DNA of 64,000 nucleotides from Sulfurisoma sp. (GTDB lineage Bacteria; Pseudomonadota; Gammaproteobacteria; Burkholderiales; Rhodocyclaceae). The stretch covers positions 1 through 64,000 of the forward strand of contig JAUYFI010000022.1 of assembly GCA_030691075.1 (NCBI GenBank), in the 5' to 3' direction. A program made the translations under genes and the position numbers. Numbering within the stretch: position 1 is the first letter of the stretch; each line of letters starts with the position of its first letter. The notes below the pieces were generated by a model that made no database searches, was not told the origin of the DNA, and worked only from the letters and a program-made list of their open reading frames with translations. Positions 31,121 to 39,504 of the stretch are shown here, one piece after another.

Positions 31121-31710
31121 TGCGTTTCTCCGAGTAGCAGTGCGTCGATGCCGTCGCACAGACAATGCAGGGTGAGCAGGTGGACTTCCTGGATGCGCGC
31201 GGTGCGTTCCGCCGGCACGCACAGATGGACATCATCGGGGCCGAGCAGTTCATTCATCCTGCCGCCGCCCTTGCCGCTCAGCGCCACGACGCGCACGCCG
31301 CGCTCGTGGGCGACCCGCATCGCCGCCATCACGTTGGGCGAATTGCCCGAGGTGGAGATCGCCAGCAGCACGTCGCCGGCGCGGCCGAGCGCGGCGACCT
31401 GCTTGGCGAACACCTGGTCGTAGGCATAGTCGTTGGCGATCGAGGTCAGCGTCGAGGTGTCGGTGGTCAGCGCGATGGCCGCCAGCGGCGCGCGTTCCTT
31501 CTCGAAGCGGTTGAGCAGTTCGGCGGCGAAGTGCTGCGAGTCGGCTGCCGAGCCGCCGTTGCCGCAGGCCATCACCTTGCCGCCGGCGCGAAGGCACGCG
31601 GTCATCAAGCGGATCGCGGCCTCGATGGGCGCGGTCATGGTGGTCATCGCGGCCTGCTTGGCGGCGATGCTTTCGGCGAACTGGGATTGAATGCGTTGGG
31701 AAAGGCTCAT
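31117..31710 (-). CDS. gmhA: SIS-domain protein: phosphoheptose isomerase / DnaA initiator-associating DiaA type
   Basis: A 197-residue SIS-fold protein with [20 protein letters not shown] and [15 protein letters not shown]. These residues support sedoheptulose-7-phosphate isomerase (GmhA). The position between yraN and the BON gene is that of E. coli diaA, a paralogue binding DnaA. In genomes with a single such gene it is usually the isomerase, and gmhB and rfaE2 are in the same window. I prefer GmhA but cannot exclude DiaA. Confidence 0.85.
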   Translation of the reverse strand: MSLSQRIQSQFAESIAAKQAAMTTMTAPIEAAIRLMTACLRAGGKVMACGNGGSAADSQHFAAELLNRFEKERAPLAAIALTTDTSTLTSIANDYAYDQVFAKQVAALGRAGDVLLAISTSGNSPNVMAAMRVAHERGVRVVALSGKGGGRMNELLGPDDVHLCVPAERTARIQEVHLLTLHCLCDGIDALLLGETQ

Positions 31711-31762
31711 GGTCGCGCGATTTTAACGGGCAGTGGTGACGGCCGCCTTACGAAAAGGCTGG

Positions 31763-32203
31763 CTAAAGGACGACAAATACCTCGATCCGCACCCGCTGCC
31801 ACGGGTTGCGGTGCGGCACCAGTGCGGCGATGCGCGCCTCCACCCGGCCGCCACGGTCCATTTCGCCCGCCACGGCGCGGTTCTCGGCGCGCGGCAGGTA
31901 GCCGAGCTTGCGGCCGCGCCAATCGACGCGCACGGCGTTGGCGTCGTGCGGGTTGTCCGGCTCCCGGGTCAGCGTCACGCCATCGCCGACTTTCATCTCG
32001 TTCCACAGGGCGTCGGCCTCGTAATACTGGGCGCCGGCCAGGGCGGACGCCTGCACCAGCACCTTGATGCTTTGCGCCCAGGCCGTCGCGGCGAAGGCCA
32101 GCAGCAGGAAGAACAATAGTCGCGCGCGGAGCGCGCACGAAGTCTTCCCCGCCGCGCGGGCGGGGGCCGGGGGGCGGGGACGATCAATCGGGACGGAACG
32201 CAT
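31763..32203 (-). CDS. Exported HIRAN-domain protein
   Basis: A 146-residue protein. A basic, Pro-rich lead is followed by the hydrophobic LLFFLLLAFAATAWAQ, a signal peptide ending in AWA-Q. The mature part is a HIRAN domain (DALWNEMKVGDGVTLTREPD; NPHDANAVRVDW; GRKLGYLPRAENRAVA). HIRAN domains are usually DNA-end-binding modules in helicases; a secreted stand-alone form must bind something else. It overlaps the end of yraN by 20 bases and belongs to the yraN-gmhA-BON-rfaE2 transcript. Confidence 0.8.
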   Translation of the reverse strand: MRSVPIDRPRPPAPARAAGKTSCALRARLLFFLLLAFAATAWAQSIKVLVQASALAGAQYYEADALWNEMKVGDGVTLTREPDNPHDANAVRVDWRGRKLGYLPRAENRAVAGEMDRGGRVEARIAALVPHRNPWQRVRIEVFVVL

Positions 32204-32528
32204 CGCGTATCCATTCGAAGGTTTCGCCATCGGAGAGTACCGCGTCGAAGCGACACGGCGTCTCGCCATGGCGAGCGAGCCAGTGCCGCGCCGCGAGGAT
32301 CAGCCGCCGCTGCTTTGCGGCCGTGATGCTGGCGGCGGCGCCGCCGTAGTCCTGTCGTGTCCGCAGCCGCACCTCGACGAAGACCGTGGTGGCGCCGTCG
32401 CGGCAGACGAGATCGATCTCGCCGCCCTTGACGCGGAAGTTGCGCTCGATCACGCGCAGGCCGCGCGCGACGAGCATTTGCGCCGCCGCGGCTTCCGCTG
32501 CATTTCCTTTGGCTTGCTTCGCCGTCAT
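32184..32528 (-). CDS. yraN: UPF0102 family protein YraN
   Basis: A 114-residue endonuclease-like fold protein. KQAKGNAAEAAAAQMLVARG and RNFRVKGGEIDLVCRDGATT carry the family signature, with VFVEVRLRTR as the ExK-like strand. It is conserved next to rsmI, here divergent with 21 bases between the two starts. Its biochemical function is not settled. Confidence 0.93.
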   Translation of the reverse strand: MTAKQAKGNAAEAAAAQMLVARGLRVIERNFRVKGGEIDLVCRDGATTVFVEVRLRTRQDYGGAAASITAAKQRRLILAARHWLARHGETPCRFDAVLSDGETFEWIRDAFRPD

Positions 32529-32549
32529 TGCGCTGCAAGAATGCCGTGC

Positions 32550-33386
32550 ATGGACATCGGGACATTGTATGTGGTCGCCACGCCGATCGGGAATCTCGGC
32601 GACATCAGCCAGCGCGCGCTGGAGACGCTGCGCGCGGCCGACGCCATCGCCTGCGAGGATACCCGCCACACTCGGCATCTGCTTGACCACTTCGGCATCC
32701 GCGCGCCGGCCTTCGCTCTGCACCAGCACAACGAGCGCGAGGCGGCGGAGAAGGTGATCGCGCTGCTGGCCGCGGGCAAGCGCGTGGCGCTGGTGTCGGA
32801 CGCCGGCACCCCCGGCATTTCCGATCCCGGCGCCAAGGCGGTGGCCGCCGTGCGCGCCGCCGGCTATCCGGTCGTGCCGCTGCCGGGGCCGAGCGCGGCC
32901 AGCGTTGCGCTGTCGGCGGCGGGGCTGGCCGACGAGCGCTTTCTGTTTGCCGGCTTTCTTCCTGCAAAAGTCGGCGCTCGCGGCACGGCGATCGCCGAGC
33001 TCGCGGTCGTGCCGGCGGCGCTGGTGTTCTACGAGGCGCCGCACCGCGTCGAGGAAACCGTCGCCGATCTCGCGGCAAGGCTGGAGCCGGCGCGCACCCT
33101 GGTGATCGCCCGCGAACTCACCAAGCATTTCGAGCAGATCGCCGTCATGCCGTTGCCCGAGGGACCCGCCTGGCTGGCCGCCGACGCCAACCGCCGCCGC
33201 GGCGAATTCGTGCTGATTGTCTCCGGCCCGCCGCCGCGCGAGGGACTGGACGCGGAAACCGAACGGGTGTTGAAGGCGCTGCTGGCCGAACTGCCGACGA
33301 AGCAGGCGGCCAAGCTCGCCGCCGAGATCACCGACCAGCCCAAGAACGCGCTTTACCAGCGGGCGCTGGAAATCAAGGGCGGGTAA
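32550..33386 (+). CDS. rsmI: 16S rRNA (cytidine(1402)-2'-O)-methyltransferase
   Basis: A 278-residue tetrapyrrole-methylase-fold enzyme. It has [20 protein letters not shown] at the start, [16 protein letters not shown] as the SAM loop, [12 protein letters not shown] and [10 protein letters not shown]. It modifies C1402 in the ribosomal P site with RsmH, which is encoded in the dcw cluster of this window. It contains a repeat A copy at the [13 protein letters not shown] segment. Confidence 0.96.
   Translation: MDIGTLYVVATPIGNLGDISQRALETLRAADAIACEDTRHTRHLLDHFGIRAPAFALHQHNEREAAEKVIALLAAGKRVALVSDAGTPGISDPGAKAVAAVRAAGYPVVPLPGPSAASVALSAAGLADERFLFAGFLPAKVGARGTAIAELAVVPAALVFYEAPHRVEETVADLAARLEPARTLVIARELTKHFEQIAVMPLPEGPAWLAADANRRRGEFVLIVSGPPPREGLDAETERVLKALLAELPTKQAAKLAAEITDQPKNALYQRALEIKGG
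32967..32990 (-). repeat. Dispersed 24-base repeat A (copy in rsmI)
   Basis: AAAGTCGGCGCTCGCG followed by GCACGGCG. It is in-frame. Part of the match may reflect the conserved LPAKxGAR segment of the family. Confidence 0.55.
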
Positions 33387-33396
33387 AATTGCGACC

Positions 33397-34434
33397 ATGC
33401 AAACGCTGACCATCGCCCGGCCCGACGACTGGCACCTGCACCTGCGCGACGGCGCGGCCATGGCGGCCGTGCTGCCGGACGCCGCGCGGCGTTTTGCCCG
33501 CGCCATCGTCATGCCCAATCTCAAGCCGCCGGTGACCACGGTCGAACTGGCGGACGCCTATCGCGGCCGGATTCTGGCCGCGCTGCCGGCGGGGATGCGC
33601 TTCGAGCCGCTGATGACGCTGTACCTCACCGACAACCTGCCGCCGGCCGAAATTGACGCAGCGAAGGCAAGCGGCTTCGTCCATGCGGTAAAGCTCTACC
33701 CGGCCGGCGCGACGACCAATTCGGATGCCGGCGTCACCGACCTGAAAAAGTGCGCGGCGACCCTGGCGCGCATGGAGACATTGAGCTTGCCGCTGCTGGT
33801 TCATGGCGAGGTGACCGATCCGGCCGTCGATGTTTTCGACCGCGAGGCCGTATTCATCGATCGCGTACTGCTGCCGCTGCTCAAGGATTTCCCCGGGCTG
33901 AAGCTGGTGCTCGAGCACATCACCACCACGGACGGCATCGACTTCGTCAAGACGCAGGGCGGCCGCGTCGCCGGCACGTTGACGGCCCACCATCTGCTAT
34001 TGAATCGCAACGCCATGTTCGCTGGCGGCATGCGCCCGCATTACTACTGTCTGCCGGTGTTGAAGCGCGAGACGCATCGTCAGGCGCTGGTCGCCGCGGC
34101 CGTCTCGGGCAACCCCAAGTTCTTCCTCGGCACCGACTCGGCGCCGCATGGCAAGAGCACCAAGGAGGCCGCCTGCGGCTGCGCCGGCTGCTACACGGCA
34201 CACGCCGGCATCGAGCTCTATGCCGAGGCCTTCGAGGCGGCCGGGGCGCTGGGGCGGCTGGAAGGCTTCGCCAGCCATTTCGGCCCCGATTATTATGGCC
34301 TGCCGCGCAACGCCGAGGCGATCACACTGGTGAAGGAGGCGTGGGCCGTGCCGGCCGCGCAGGCCTTTCTCGACAACGACACGCTGGTGCCGCTGCGCGC
34401 TGGCGAAACCGTGGCATGGAGGATGCAGCCTTGA
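33397..34434 (+). CDS. pyrC: Dihydroorotase
   Basis: A 345-residue type II dihydroorotase of pyrimidine synthesis. Zinc ligands and catalytic residues are visible: [10 protein letters not shown], the carboxylated lysine in [27 protein letters not shown], and the Asp in [14 protein letters not shown]. It starts 10 bases after rsmI. Confidence 0.97.
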   Translation: MQTLTIARPDDWHLHLRDGAAMAAVLPDAARRFARAIVMPNLKPPVTTVELADAYRGRILAALPAGMRFEPLMTLYLTDNLPPAEIDAAKASGFVHAVKLYPAGATTNSDAGVTDLKKCAATLARMETLSLPLLVHGEVTDPAVDVFDREAVFIDRVLLPLLKDFPGLKLVLEHITTTDGIDFVKTQGGRVAGTLTAHHLLLNRNAMFAGGMRPHYYCLPVLKRETHRQALVAAAVSGNPKFFLGTDSAPHGKSTKEAACGCAGCYTAHAGIELYAEAFEAAGALGRLEGFASHFGPDYYGLPRNAEAITLVKEAWAVPAAQAFLDNDTLVPLRAGETVAWRMQP

Positions 34435-34853
34435 GAACGATCATCCTGGTGGCGGTCGCCCTGCTGCTGGCGGGCTGCGAGTCGGACGGCGCCTCCTTCG
34501 CCATCAGCGGCAATACCCAGGCGCTCTCCGTCGTGCGCCACAAGGCCTATCCGGGCGCGGCGTGGGAACTGGCGCTGGTGGTGCGCAACGATCCGCTGTG
34601 CCAGCGCAAGCACCGCATGAAGGATGTCAGCGGCAACACCAAGGTTGAGCTCTACCAGCCGTCGCCGGGCGCCTGGATCCTGCGCCAGGGCAAGCGCTGG
34701 TACGTGACGGAGCTCAAGAGTTGCGGCTTCGAGCAGTTCAAGGAAGAGCCGCAACAGCCCGGCGACCTCGTCGGCACGTTCCTGACGCGCGACGGCAAGT
34801 TCGTGTTCGAGGCCGAGGCCAAGGCCAAGGCTCAGCCTGCCGCCGGTGGCTGA
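34431..34853 (+). CDS. Small predicted lipoprotein
   Basis: A 140-residue protein. The start is taken as the TTG at 34431: it has GGAGGA 8 bases upstream, overlaps the pyrC stop as TTGA, and gives a compact lipoprotein signal ([15 protein letters not shown]). The ATG at 34416 in the same frame would add five residues. The mature part ([38 protein letters not shown]) has three or four cysteines and no family I recognise. It precedes the DUF3025 gene with an 8-base overlap. Confidence 0.75.
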   Translation: MRTIILVAVALLLAGCESDGASFAISGNTQALSVVRHKAYPGAAWELALVVRNDPLCQRKHRMKDVSGNTKVELYQPSPGAWILRQGKRWYVTELKSCGFEQFKEEPQQPGDLVGTFLTRDGKFVFEAEAKAKAQPAAGG

Positions 34854-35691
34854 TCTGCTGGCGCCACTGGCGCCGTTCAATTTGCTGCCCGGCGTGGCGC
34901 CAGCGCCGACTTTTTCATTGACTGCGCTGGCGACGGAGCGGGGCGTCGCGACCGGCGACGGCAAGCCGCTGCGCTTCGTCGCCCCCGGCGGCTCGACGCT
35001 GGCCTACGAGGAACGCGCCTGGCTTCACGGCGAAGTCGAGACCCGTCCCGACAACTGGCACGACGCCTACAACGCGCTGGTGTGGCTGGCCTTTCCGCAA
35101 GCCAAGGCGGCTCTCAACCGCAAGCACTACTTGACCATGACGACGCGCCGCGCCTCCGCGTGCAAGGGTCGCGGTCGCCTGCGCGACGCGCTGACCCAGT
35201 TCGACGAATGCGGCCTGGTCGTGGCCAGCACCGACATGTCGCTGTGGGACGGTATCCGCGCCCACCGCTGGCGCGAGGTTTTCGCCGGACGACGCGCGGA
35301 AGTGAAAATGAAAATGCGTTTCTTCGTATTCGGTCACGCCAGCATGGATAGCCTGCGCGCGTCGTTTGTCGGGCTCACCGCCAAGGCGTTGTGCATGGGT
35401 GTTGATGACACGTGGTTTGACCGGGATGCCGATGCGCAACGGGCCGACGTCGATACCTGGTTGGCCGAGCAATTCGACGATGCTGGCGAGTCATTCAGTC
35501 GCGCGTTCCAGCCGATTCCGCTGCTGGGAATCCCCGGCGTAACTCCGGAAAACGAAAACCCTGCCTACTACGACGACACCCGGCAATTTCGCCCCAAGCG
35601 TCTACAATGCGACCCGGAAGTCCGCCAGGCAGCCGCGGCACCGCAAGGTGTCGAGGAAAGTCCGGGCCCCATAGAGCAGGATGCCGGCTAA
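34846..35691 (+). CDS. DUF3025 family protein
   Basis: A 281-residue protein beginning at the GTG at 34846, inside the end of the lipoprotein gene (GTGGCTGA). Family blocks are RPDNWHDAYNALVWLAFPQA, LTQFDECGLVVAS, VFGHASMDSLRASFVGLTAK and the near-terminal NPAYYDDTRQFRPKR. Members usually end shortly after that last motif; here ~25 more residues are encoded by DNA that is also the 5' part of the RNase P RNA gene. Function unknown. A repeat A copy lies near its N-terminus (GVAPAPTFSL). Confidence 0.85.
   Translation: MADLLAPLAPFNLLPGVAPAPTFSLTALATERGVATGDGKPLRFVAPGGSTLAYEERAWLHGEVETRPDNWHDAYNALVWLAFPQAKAALNRKHYLTMTTRRASACKGRGRLRDALTQFDECGLVVASTDMSLWDGIRAHRWREVFAGRRAEVKMKMRFFVFGHASMDSLRASFVGLTAKALCMGVDDTWFDRDADAQRADVDTWLAEQFDDAGESFSRAFQPIPLLGIPGVTPENENPAYYDDTRQFRPKRLQCDPEVRQAAAAPQGVEESPGPIEQDAG
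34893..34916 (+). repeat. Dispersed 24-base repeat A (copy in the DUF3025 gene)
   Basis: CGTGGCGCCAGC followed by GCCGACTTTTTC. In-frame. Confidence 0.6.
35603..35608 (+). promoter_or_regulatory. -10 element of the rnpB promoter
   Basis: TACAAT lies 8 bases before the first base of the RNase P RNA helix P1, inside the DUF3025 coding sequence. No good -35 match is visible. Confidence 0.5.
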
Positions 35692-36091
35692 CGGCCGGGC
35701 GCCGCGAGGCGACAGACAGTGCAACAGAAAGATACCGCCGATGGCTTCGCCTGACTTTGACGCCGCAAGACGGCAAAGTCCCTCTTGAGTGAGCAGGGCG
35801 GGGATCAGGCAAGGGTGAAATGGTGGCGTGGCGTGTGCCGTCGCGAAAGCGACGGTGCGAGACGCGCCGGGGCCGCGCAAGCGGTCACGAGGTAAGAGCT
35901 CACCGCGGACGTGGTAACACGGACGGCATGGCAAACCTCATCCGGGGCAAGGCCAAATAGGGGAGCATTGGCGTGGCTCGCGCTGCTCCCGGGTAGGCTG
36001 CTTGAGCCTGTCGGCAACGGCAGGCCCAGAGGAATGGCTGCCAGGCTGTCGCAAGACAGTCCCACAGAACCCGGCTTATCGGCGGACTTCC
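35617..36091 (+). ncRNA. rnpB: RNase P RNA (bacterial type A)
   Basis: About 475 bases. The 5' GGAAGTCCGCC (35617-35627) pairs with the 3' GGCGGACTTCC (36081-36091) as helix P1. Universally conserved cores are present: GAGGAAAGTCCGGGC, then ACAGTGCAACAGAAAGA further on, the GGTAAGAGCTCACCGC region, the GGCAAACC segment and the 3' ACAGAACCCGGCTTA. It is the catalytic RNA that trims tRNA 5' ends. The gene begins inside the end of the DUF3025 frame. Confidence 0.97.
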
Positions 36092-36100
36092 ACTATTCCG

Positions 36101-37336
36101 CTAGGCATCAAGATCTTGAACCCAGGCCAGGGCTTCGGTCAGGCAGGTGTTCAGGATGTGCTGGTTGAGTTCGCCGATGCGCACGAGCGTCAACTCGCAG
36201 CCGAGCATGTTGTTGTCGTCATAGTATTCGATCAACAGCAGTAGTTGTCCGAGCGGGCCGCCATAATCGCCGACGGCTTCCGCGACCTCGGGCGAGAGGG
36301 CAATCTGCGCGAGCACCTCGCACATCGGGACCCGCAGCGCCGCGGGCATCAGCGACATTACGCCGACGATGAAGGCGCTGTCGAGCATGGCACGTTCGCC
36401 GGGATGGCGGCGCTGCACCAGCAGCTCGATCATGCGGCCGCGCATGGCGGCGTGCAGCATCAGCGGGTTGGTGGCAAGGCTGCCGCCGCTGCCGCGGAAC
36501 AGCAGCAGGTGCAGCCAGCGCAAGAGCTGGCGGCGGCCGAGCAGGGTGATCGCCTGCGCGATCGAGCCGACGGGACTGCGCAGCCCCATGGCGGCCGAGT
36601 TGACGACGCGCAGCAGGTTCATGGTCAGCGCCGGGTCGCCCTTGAATGCGTTTTCAATGCTGTGGGTTTCGACATCGGTCGATACCAGATTGACGATGCG
36701 CAGCAGTCCCTGGGTGGTCGGATCGAGCCTGCGGCCTTCCTCGATCAGCGGGCGAGCGAAATAGTAGCCCTGGAAATACTGGAAGCCCTGCTGGCCGCAC
36801 CACTCGGCTTGCTCGACGGTTTCGACCTTGGCCGCGAGAAGCTTGCGCGCGTGGCTGTTCAGCTTCGCCGCGACCGTCGCCACCTGATCGGCCGTGGCGT
36901 GGGCAACGTCGATCTTGATATAGCTGGCAAGGTCGAGCAGCGCGGCGGCGGGGAGGGGGTCGCGCGGATCGAGTCCGACCGCGAATTCATAGCCCCGCGC
37001 GCGCAGATCGAGGTAGCGGGCCAGCATCGCCTCGTTCGCCTGCGGGGCCACCTCGAGCACCACCTGATCGGCAGGCAGCATCTCGACGGCGTCGGAGTCG
37101 AGAAAGCTCGGATCGACATTGACGAAGGCTTTGAGGTCGCGCAGCGCCGCGGCGATGCCGAACTCGGTGAAGGCCGTGCAGATGACCTGTGCCGTGGCAC
37201 TCGCCGCCGAATCGAAGTGGGCCGTCTCGTCACCCCCGTGGGCGCGGAACAGCAATTCGTAGCCGATGACGGTGTGCGTGGTGTCGAGAATCGGCTGGCG
37301 GCCGAGAAAGATGGCCTCGGAAGAGAGCGGGGTCAC
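36101..37336 (-). CDS. EAL-HDOD signalling protein with a degenerate EAL domain
   Basis: About 411 residues from the GTG at 37336, which has an AAGGCGGAG-like ribosome binding site and gives the usual FLGRQPILD opening. An ATG at 37423 would add 29 atypical residues. The EAL-like domain (residues 10-215) reads YELLFR for the EAL motif, and VGLDPRD where active enzymes have an LDDF-type motif, so phosphodiesterase activity is unlikely. The HDOD domain follows (VVNSAAMGLRSPVGSIAQAI). YuxH-type proteins of this layout act as c-di-GMP-linked or protein-interaction regulators. The gene converges on rnpB and diverges from mraZ. Confidence 0.87.
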   Translation of the reverse strand: MTPLSSEAIFLGRQPILDTTHTVIGYELLFRAHGGDETAHFDSAASATAQVICTAFTEFGIAAALRDLKAFVNVDPSFLDSDAVEMLPADQVVLEVAPQANEAMLARYLDLRARGYEFAVGLDPRDPLPAAALLDLASYIKIDVAHATADQVATVAAKLNSHARKLLAAKVETVEQAEWCGQQGFQYFQGYYFARPLIEEGRRLDPTTQGLLRIVNLVSTDVETHSIENAFKGDPALTMNLLRVVNSAAMGLRSPVGSIAQAITLLGRRQLLRWLHLLLFRGSGGSLATNPLMLHAAMRGRMIELLVQRRHPGERAMLDSAFIVGVMSLMPAALRVPMCEVLAQIALSPEVAEAVGDYGGPLGQLLLLIEYYDDNNMLGCELTLVRIGELNQHILNTCLTEALAWVQDLDA

Positions 37337-37645
37337 GGCTCCGCCTTCCGAAGGGCCGTCCCGAGGAAGGTAGCGCCCCGCGTAGGGGCGGCGAGCAAGG
37401 TGAGCGTGGGGGTCATCTTTCATCCGGTTGGAATACCCCGAACTTTACCGTCTCGCCCAGTCGCTGACCAGCACGTTTGCCATGTCTTGGCGCTGGCGCT
37501 ACCGGTCACGGGATCTTTTGAGGTTAAGATTTTACTTTTGAATGACGCTCTATCTACCTTGTTTTATATGGGTATTATTTTTGTAGGGTTACACCGAAAG
37601 TCAGCCTAAGTCCTTGTTGCGGCAGAAAAATCCCGCAATTTCCCC

Positions 37646-37674
37646 TTGACCCACCCAAAAAACATCCGTAGAGT
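37646..37674 (+). promoter_or_regulatory. Promoter of the dcw cluster (Pmra)
   Basis: TTGACC (37646-37651), a 17-base spacer, TAGAGT (37669-37674), 32 bases before the mraZ ATG. The -10 overlaps the first MraZ box. The region 37424-37645 upstream is AT-rich in part and otherwise empty. Confidence 0.75.
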
Positions 37675-37698
37675 GGGAAGAAGTGGGGAAAAGTGGGG
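37673..37698 (+). promoter_or_regulatory. Three MraZ-binding boxes
   Basis: GTGGGA (37673), GTGGGG (37683) and GTGGGG (37693) are spaced exactly 10 bases apart, matching the known GTGGGN repeats bound by MraZ. The last one also provides the purine-rich ribosome binding site of mraZ, so binding would block both promoter and translation start. Confidence 0.8.
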
Positions 37699-37705
37699 GA
37701 ATCGG

Positions 37706-38152
37706 ATGTTTCAGGGCGCGGCGGCACTCAATCTCGATGCGAAAGGGCGGATGGCGATTCCGGCCCGGCATCGCGACGCTCTGGCCAAGGCTGGCGAGGG
37801 TCGCCTGGTCCTCACTGCCCATCCGCATCGCTGCCTGCTGCTGTATCCCGAGCCGGCGTGGGAGCCGATCCGCGCCAAGATTCTTGCCGCGCCCAGTCTT
37901 GAAGTGCAGTCCGCCATGCTGCGTCGCCTGCTGGTGGGCTTTGCCGTCGACATGGAGATGGACGCCGCCGGCCGCTTGCTGCTGCCGCCGGAGTTGCGGC
38001 ACTACGCCGGGCTGGAGAAAGGCGTCTGGCTGGTAGGTCAGGGCAACGGCTTCGAGATCTGGTCGGATGCCGGTTGGCAGGCGCAACAGGAAACCATCTT
38101 CGCCCAAGGCGACAAGCTGCTGCCGCCAGGTCTGGCGGACCTGGCGCTGTAA
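37706..38152 (+). CDS. mraZ: Transcriptional regulator MraZ
   Basis: A 148-residue protein with two SpoVT/AbrB-like domains (GAAALNLDAKGRMAIPARHR; DMEMDAAGRLLLPPELRHYA). The ATG at 37706 follows the MraZ boxes; the frame extends upstream but would cover the promoter. It represses its own operon through the GTGGG repeats. RsmH, the next gene, counters MraZ in E. coli. Confidence 0.95.
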   Translation: MFQGAAALNLDAKGRMAIPARHRDALAKAGEGRLVLTAHPHRCLLLYPEPAWEPIRAKILAAPSLEVQSAMLRRLLVGFAVDMEMDAAGRLLLPPELRHYAGLEKGVWLVGQGNGFEIWSDAGWQAQQETIFAQGDKLLPPGLADLAL

Positions 38153-38156
38153 TAAA

Positions 38157-38310
38157 TGGCCCCCCACGCCCGCATCCCCCAAGGGGACTTCCTCCGGGGC
38201 GAACCTGGCTTATGTCCCCGGCGCAGCCGGGGCCGGTATCCCTTGCGGACGCCGCCCCCCCCCCCAGAAGGGGGCAAGCCGTGCATGCCCTCTTGGGGCG
38301 GCCCGGCGAG
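38157..38310. repeat. GC-rich repeat region between mraZ and rsmH
   Basis: This 160-base gap contains CCCCAAGGGGACTTCCTCC followed by GGGGCG, almost the same as the insert of the composite repeat in uvrA. It also has GTCCCCGGCGCAGCCGGGGC, a run of ten to eleven Cs near 38258, and CCCTCTTGGGGCGGCCC just before rsmH. No gene. Elsewhere in the cluster spacers are 0-10 bases, so this one is inserted. Confidence 0.6.
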
Positions 38311-38317
38311 GGCATGA

Positions 38318-39238
38318 ATGGCTTCAGTCCATGTCAGCGTCCTCCTCAGCGAAGCCGTGGAGGCGCTGGCGGTGAAAGCGGAGGGTGCCTACGTCGATGC
38401 GACCTTCGGCCGCGGTGGCCACAGCCGCGAAATCCTGCGGCAACTGGGGCCGGCGGGCCGGCTGCTGGCACTGGATCGCGATCCGGCGGCGGTTGCCGCG
38501 GCCGGCGCAATTTCCGATACGCGTTTTGCCATCGCCCATGCGCCCTTCAGCGAACTCGGGCCGATGCTCGATGCGCGCGGGATGACGCAGGTCGATGGTG
38601 TGCTGCTGGACTTGGGGGTGTCGTCGCCGCAACTGGACGATGCCGACCGGGGCATGAGTTTTCGTTTCGATGCGCCGCTGGACATGCGCATGGATACGAC
38701 GAGGGGGGAGACCGCGGCGGATTTTCTGGCGCGGGCCGATGAGCGGGAAATCGAGGAGGTAATCAGGGACTATGGCGAAGAACGGTTTGCTCATGCGATT
38801 GCAAAGGCGGTTGTTGCTGCTCGGCGCGAACACTGTATTTCAGGGACACGACAGCTTGCCGCGCTCGTGGAGAAAGCCGTCCGCACGCGCGAGCCGGGCC
38901 AGCATCCGGCGACGCGCAGCTTTCAGGCTCTACGGATTTACGTCAATCGGGAGCTTGAGGAGCTGTCGCTAGTCCTGCCGGAGTGCGTTGAAAGATTGAC
39001 GCCGGGAGGCCGCTTGGTGGTGATCGGTTTCCACTCGCTCGAAGACCGTATCGTCAAGCGCTTCCTGCGCGACGAGGCGACGCCGCGCCAGCCGCCGAAG
39101 GGCGTGCCGGTGCGCGCCGCCGACCTGCCGCCGGTGCGCCTGCGCCTGGTCGGCAAGGCGGTGCGGCCGTCGGCGGTGGAAGTGGCGGCCAATCCGCGTT
39201 CGCGTAGCGCGGTGATGCGCGTGGCCGAGAGAGTGTAG
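38318..39238 (+). CDS. rsmH: 16S rRNA (cytosine(1402)-N4)-methyltransferase
   Basis: A 306-residue SAM enzyme. Motifs are [42 protein letters not shown] and the end block [20 protein letters not shown] lies 5 bases before the ATG. It acts on the same nucleotide as RsmI (32550) and is usually the second gene of dcw clusters. Confidence 0.96.
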   Translation: MASVHVSVLLSEAVEALAVKAEGAYVDATFGRGGHSREILRQLGPAGRLLALDRDPAAVAAAGAISDTRFAIAHAPFSELGPMLDARGMTQVDGVLLDLGVSSPQLDDADRGMSFRFDAPLDMRMDTTRGETAADFLARADEREIEEVIRDYGEERFAHAIAKAVVAARREHCISGTRQLAALVEKAVRTREPGQHPATRSFQALRIYVNRELEELSLVLPECVERLTPGGRLVVIGFHSLEDRIVKRFLRDEATPRQPPKGVPVRAADLPPVRLRLVGKAVRPSAVEVAANPRSRSAVMRVAERV

Positions 39239-39240
39239 GC

Positions 39241-39504
39241 GTGGTCAAGCTGAACCTGCTTCTGCTGTTCGTCGCGGTGATCTGCGCCCTGGCGGCCGTG
39301 TCGTCGAGCCATCGCGCGCGCAAGCTTTTCATCGGGCTGGAAAACGAGCAGAAGCGCATGCGCGACCTCGATATCGAGTGGAGCCAGCTGCAGCTCGAGC
39401 AGAGCACCTGGGCCAATCATGCGCGGGTCGAGAAAATCGCCCGCGACAAGCTGGCCATGCGGCCGCCGGCCGCCGGCCGCGTCGTTTCGGTGGATATGCA
39501 GTGA
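39241..39504 (+). CDS. ftsL: Cell division protein FtsL
   Basis: An 87-residue bitopic protein starting at GTG. It has a single N-terminal membrane helix (LNLLLLFVAVICALAAVSSS) and a periplasmic coiled-coil (FIGLENEQKRMRDLDIEWSQ). It pairs with FtsB and FtsQ at the divisome. Two bases separate it from rsmH, and its stop overlaps the ftsI GTG (GTGA). Confidence 0.92.
   Translation: MVKLNLLLLFVAVICALAAVSSSHRARKLFIGLENEQKRMRDLDIEWSQLQLEQSTWANHARVEKIARDKLAMRPPAAGRVVSVDMQ

Noticed and set aside
38250..38275. Run of about ten to eleven Cs followed by AGAAGGGGG as a phase-variation tract
   Set aside because: It lies in a repeat-rich spacer, not in a reading frame, so slippage would not switch a gene; spacing to rsmH is already fixed by its own ribosome binding site.
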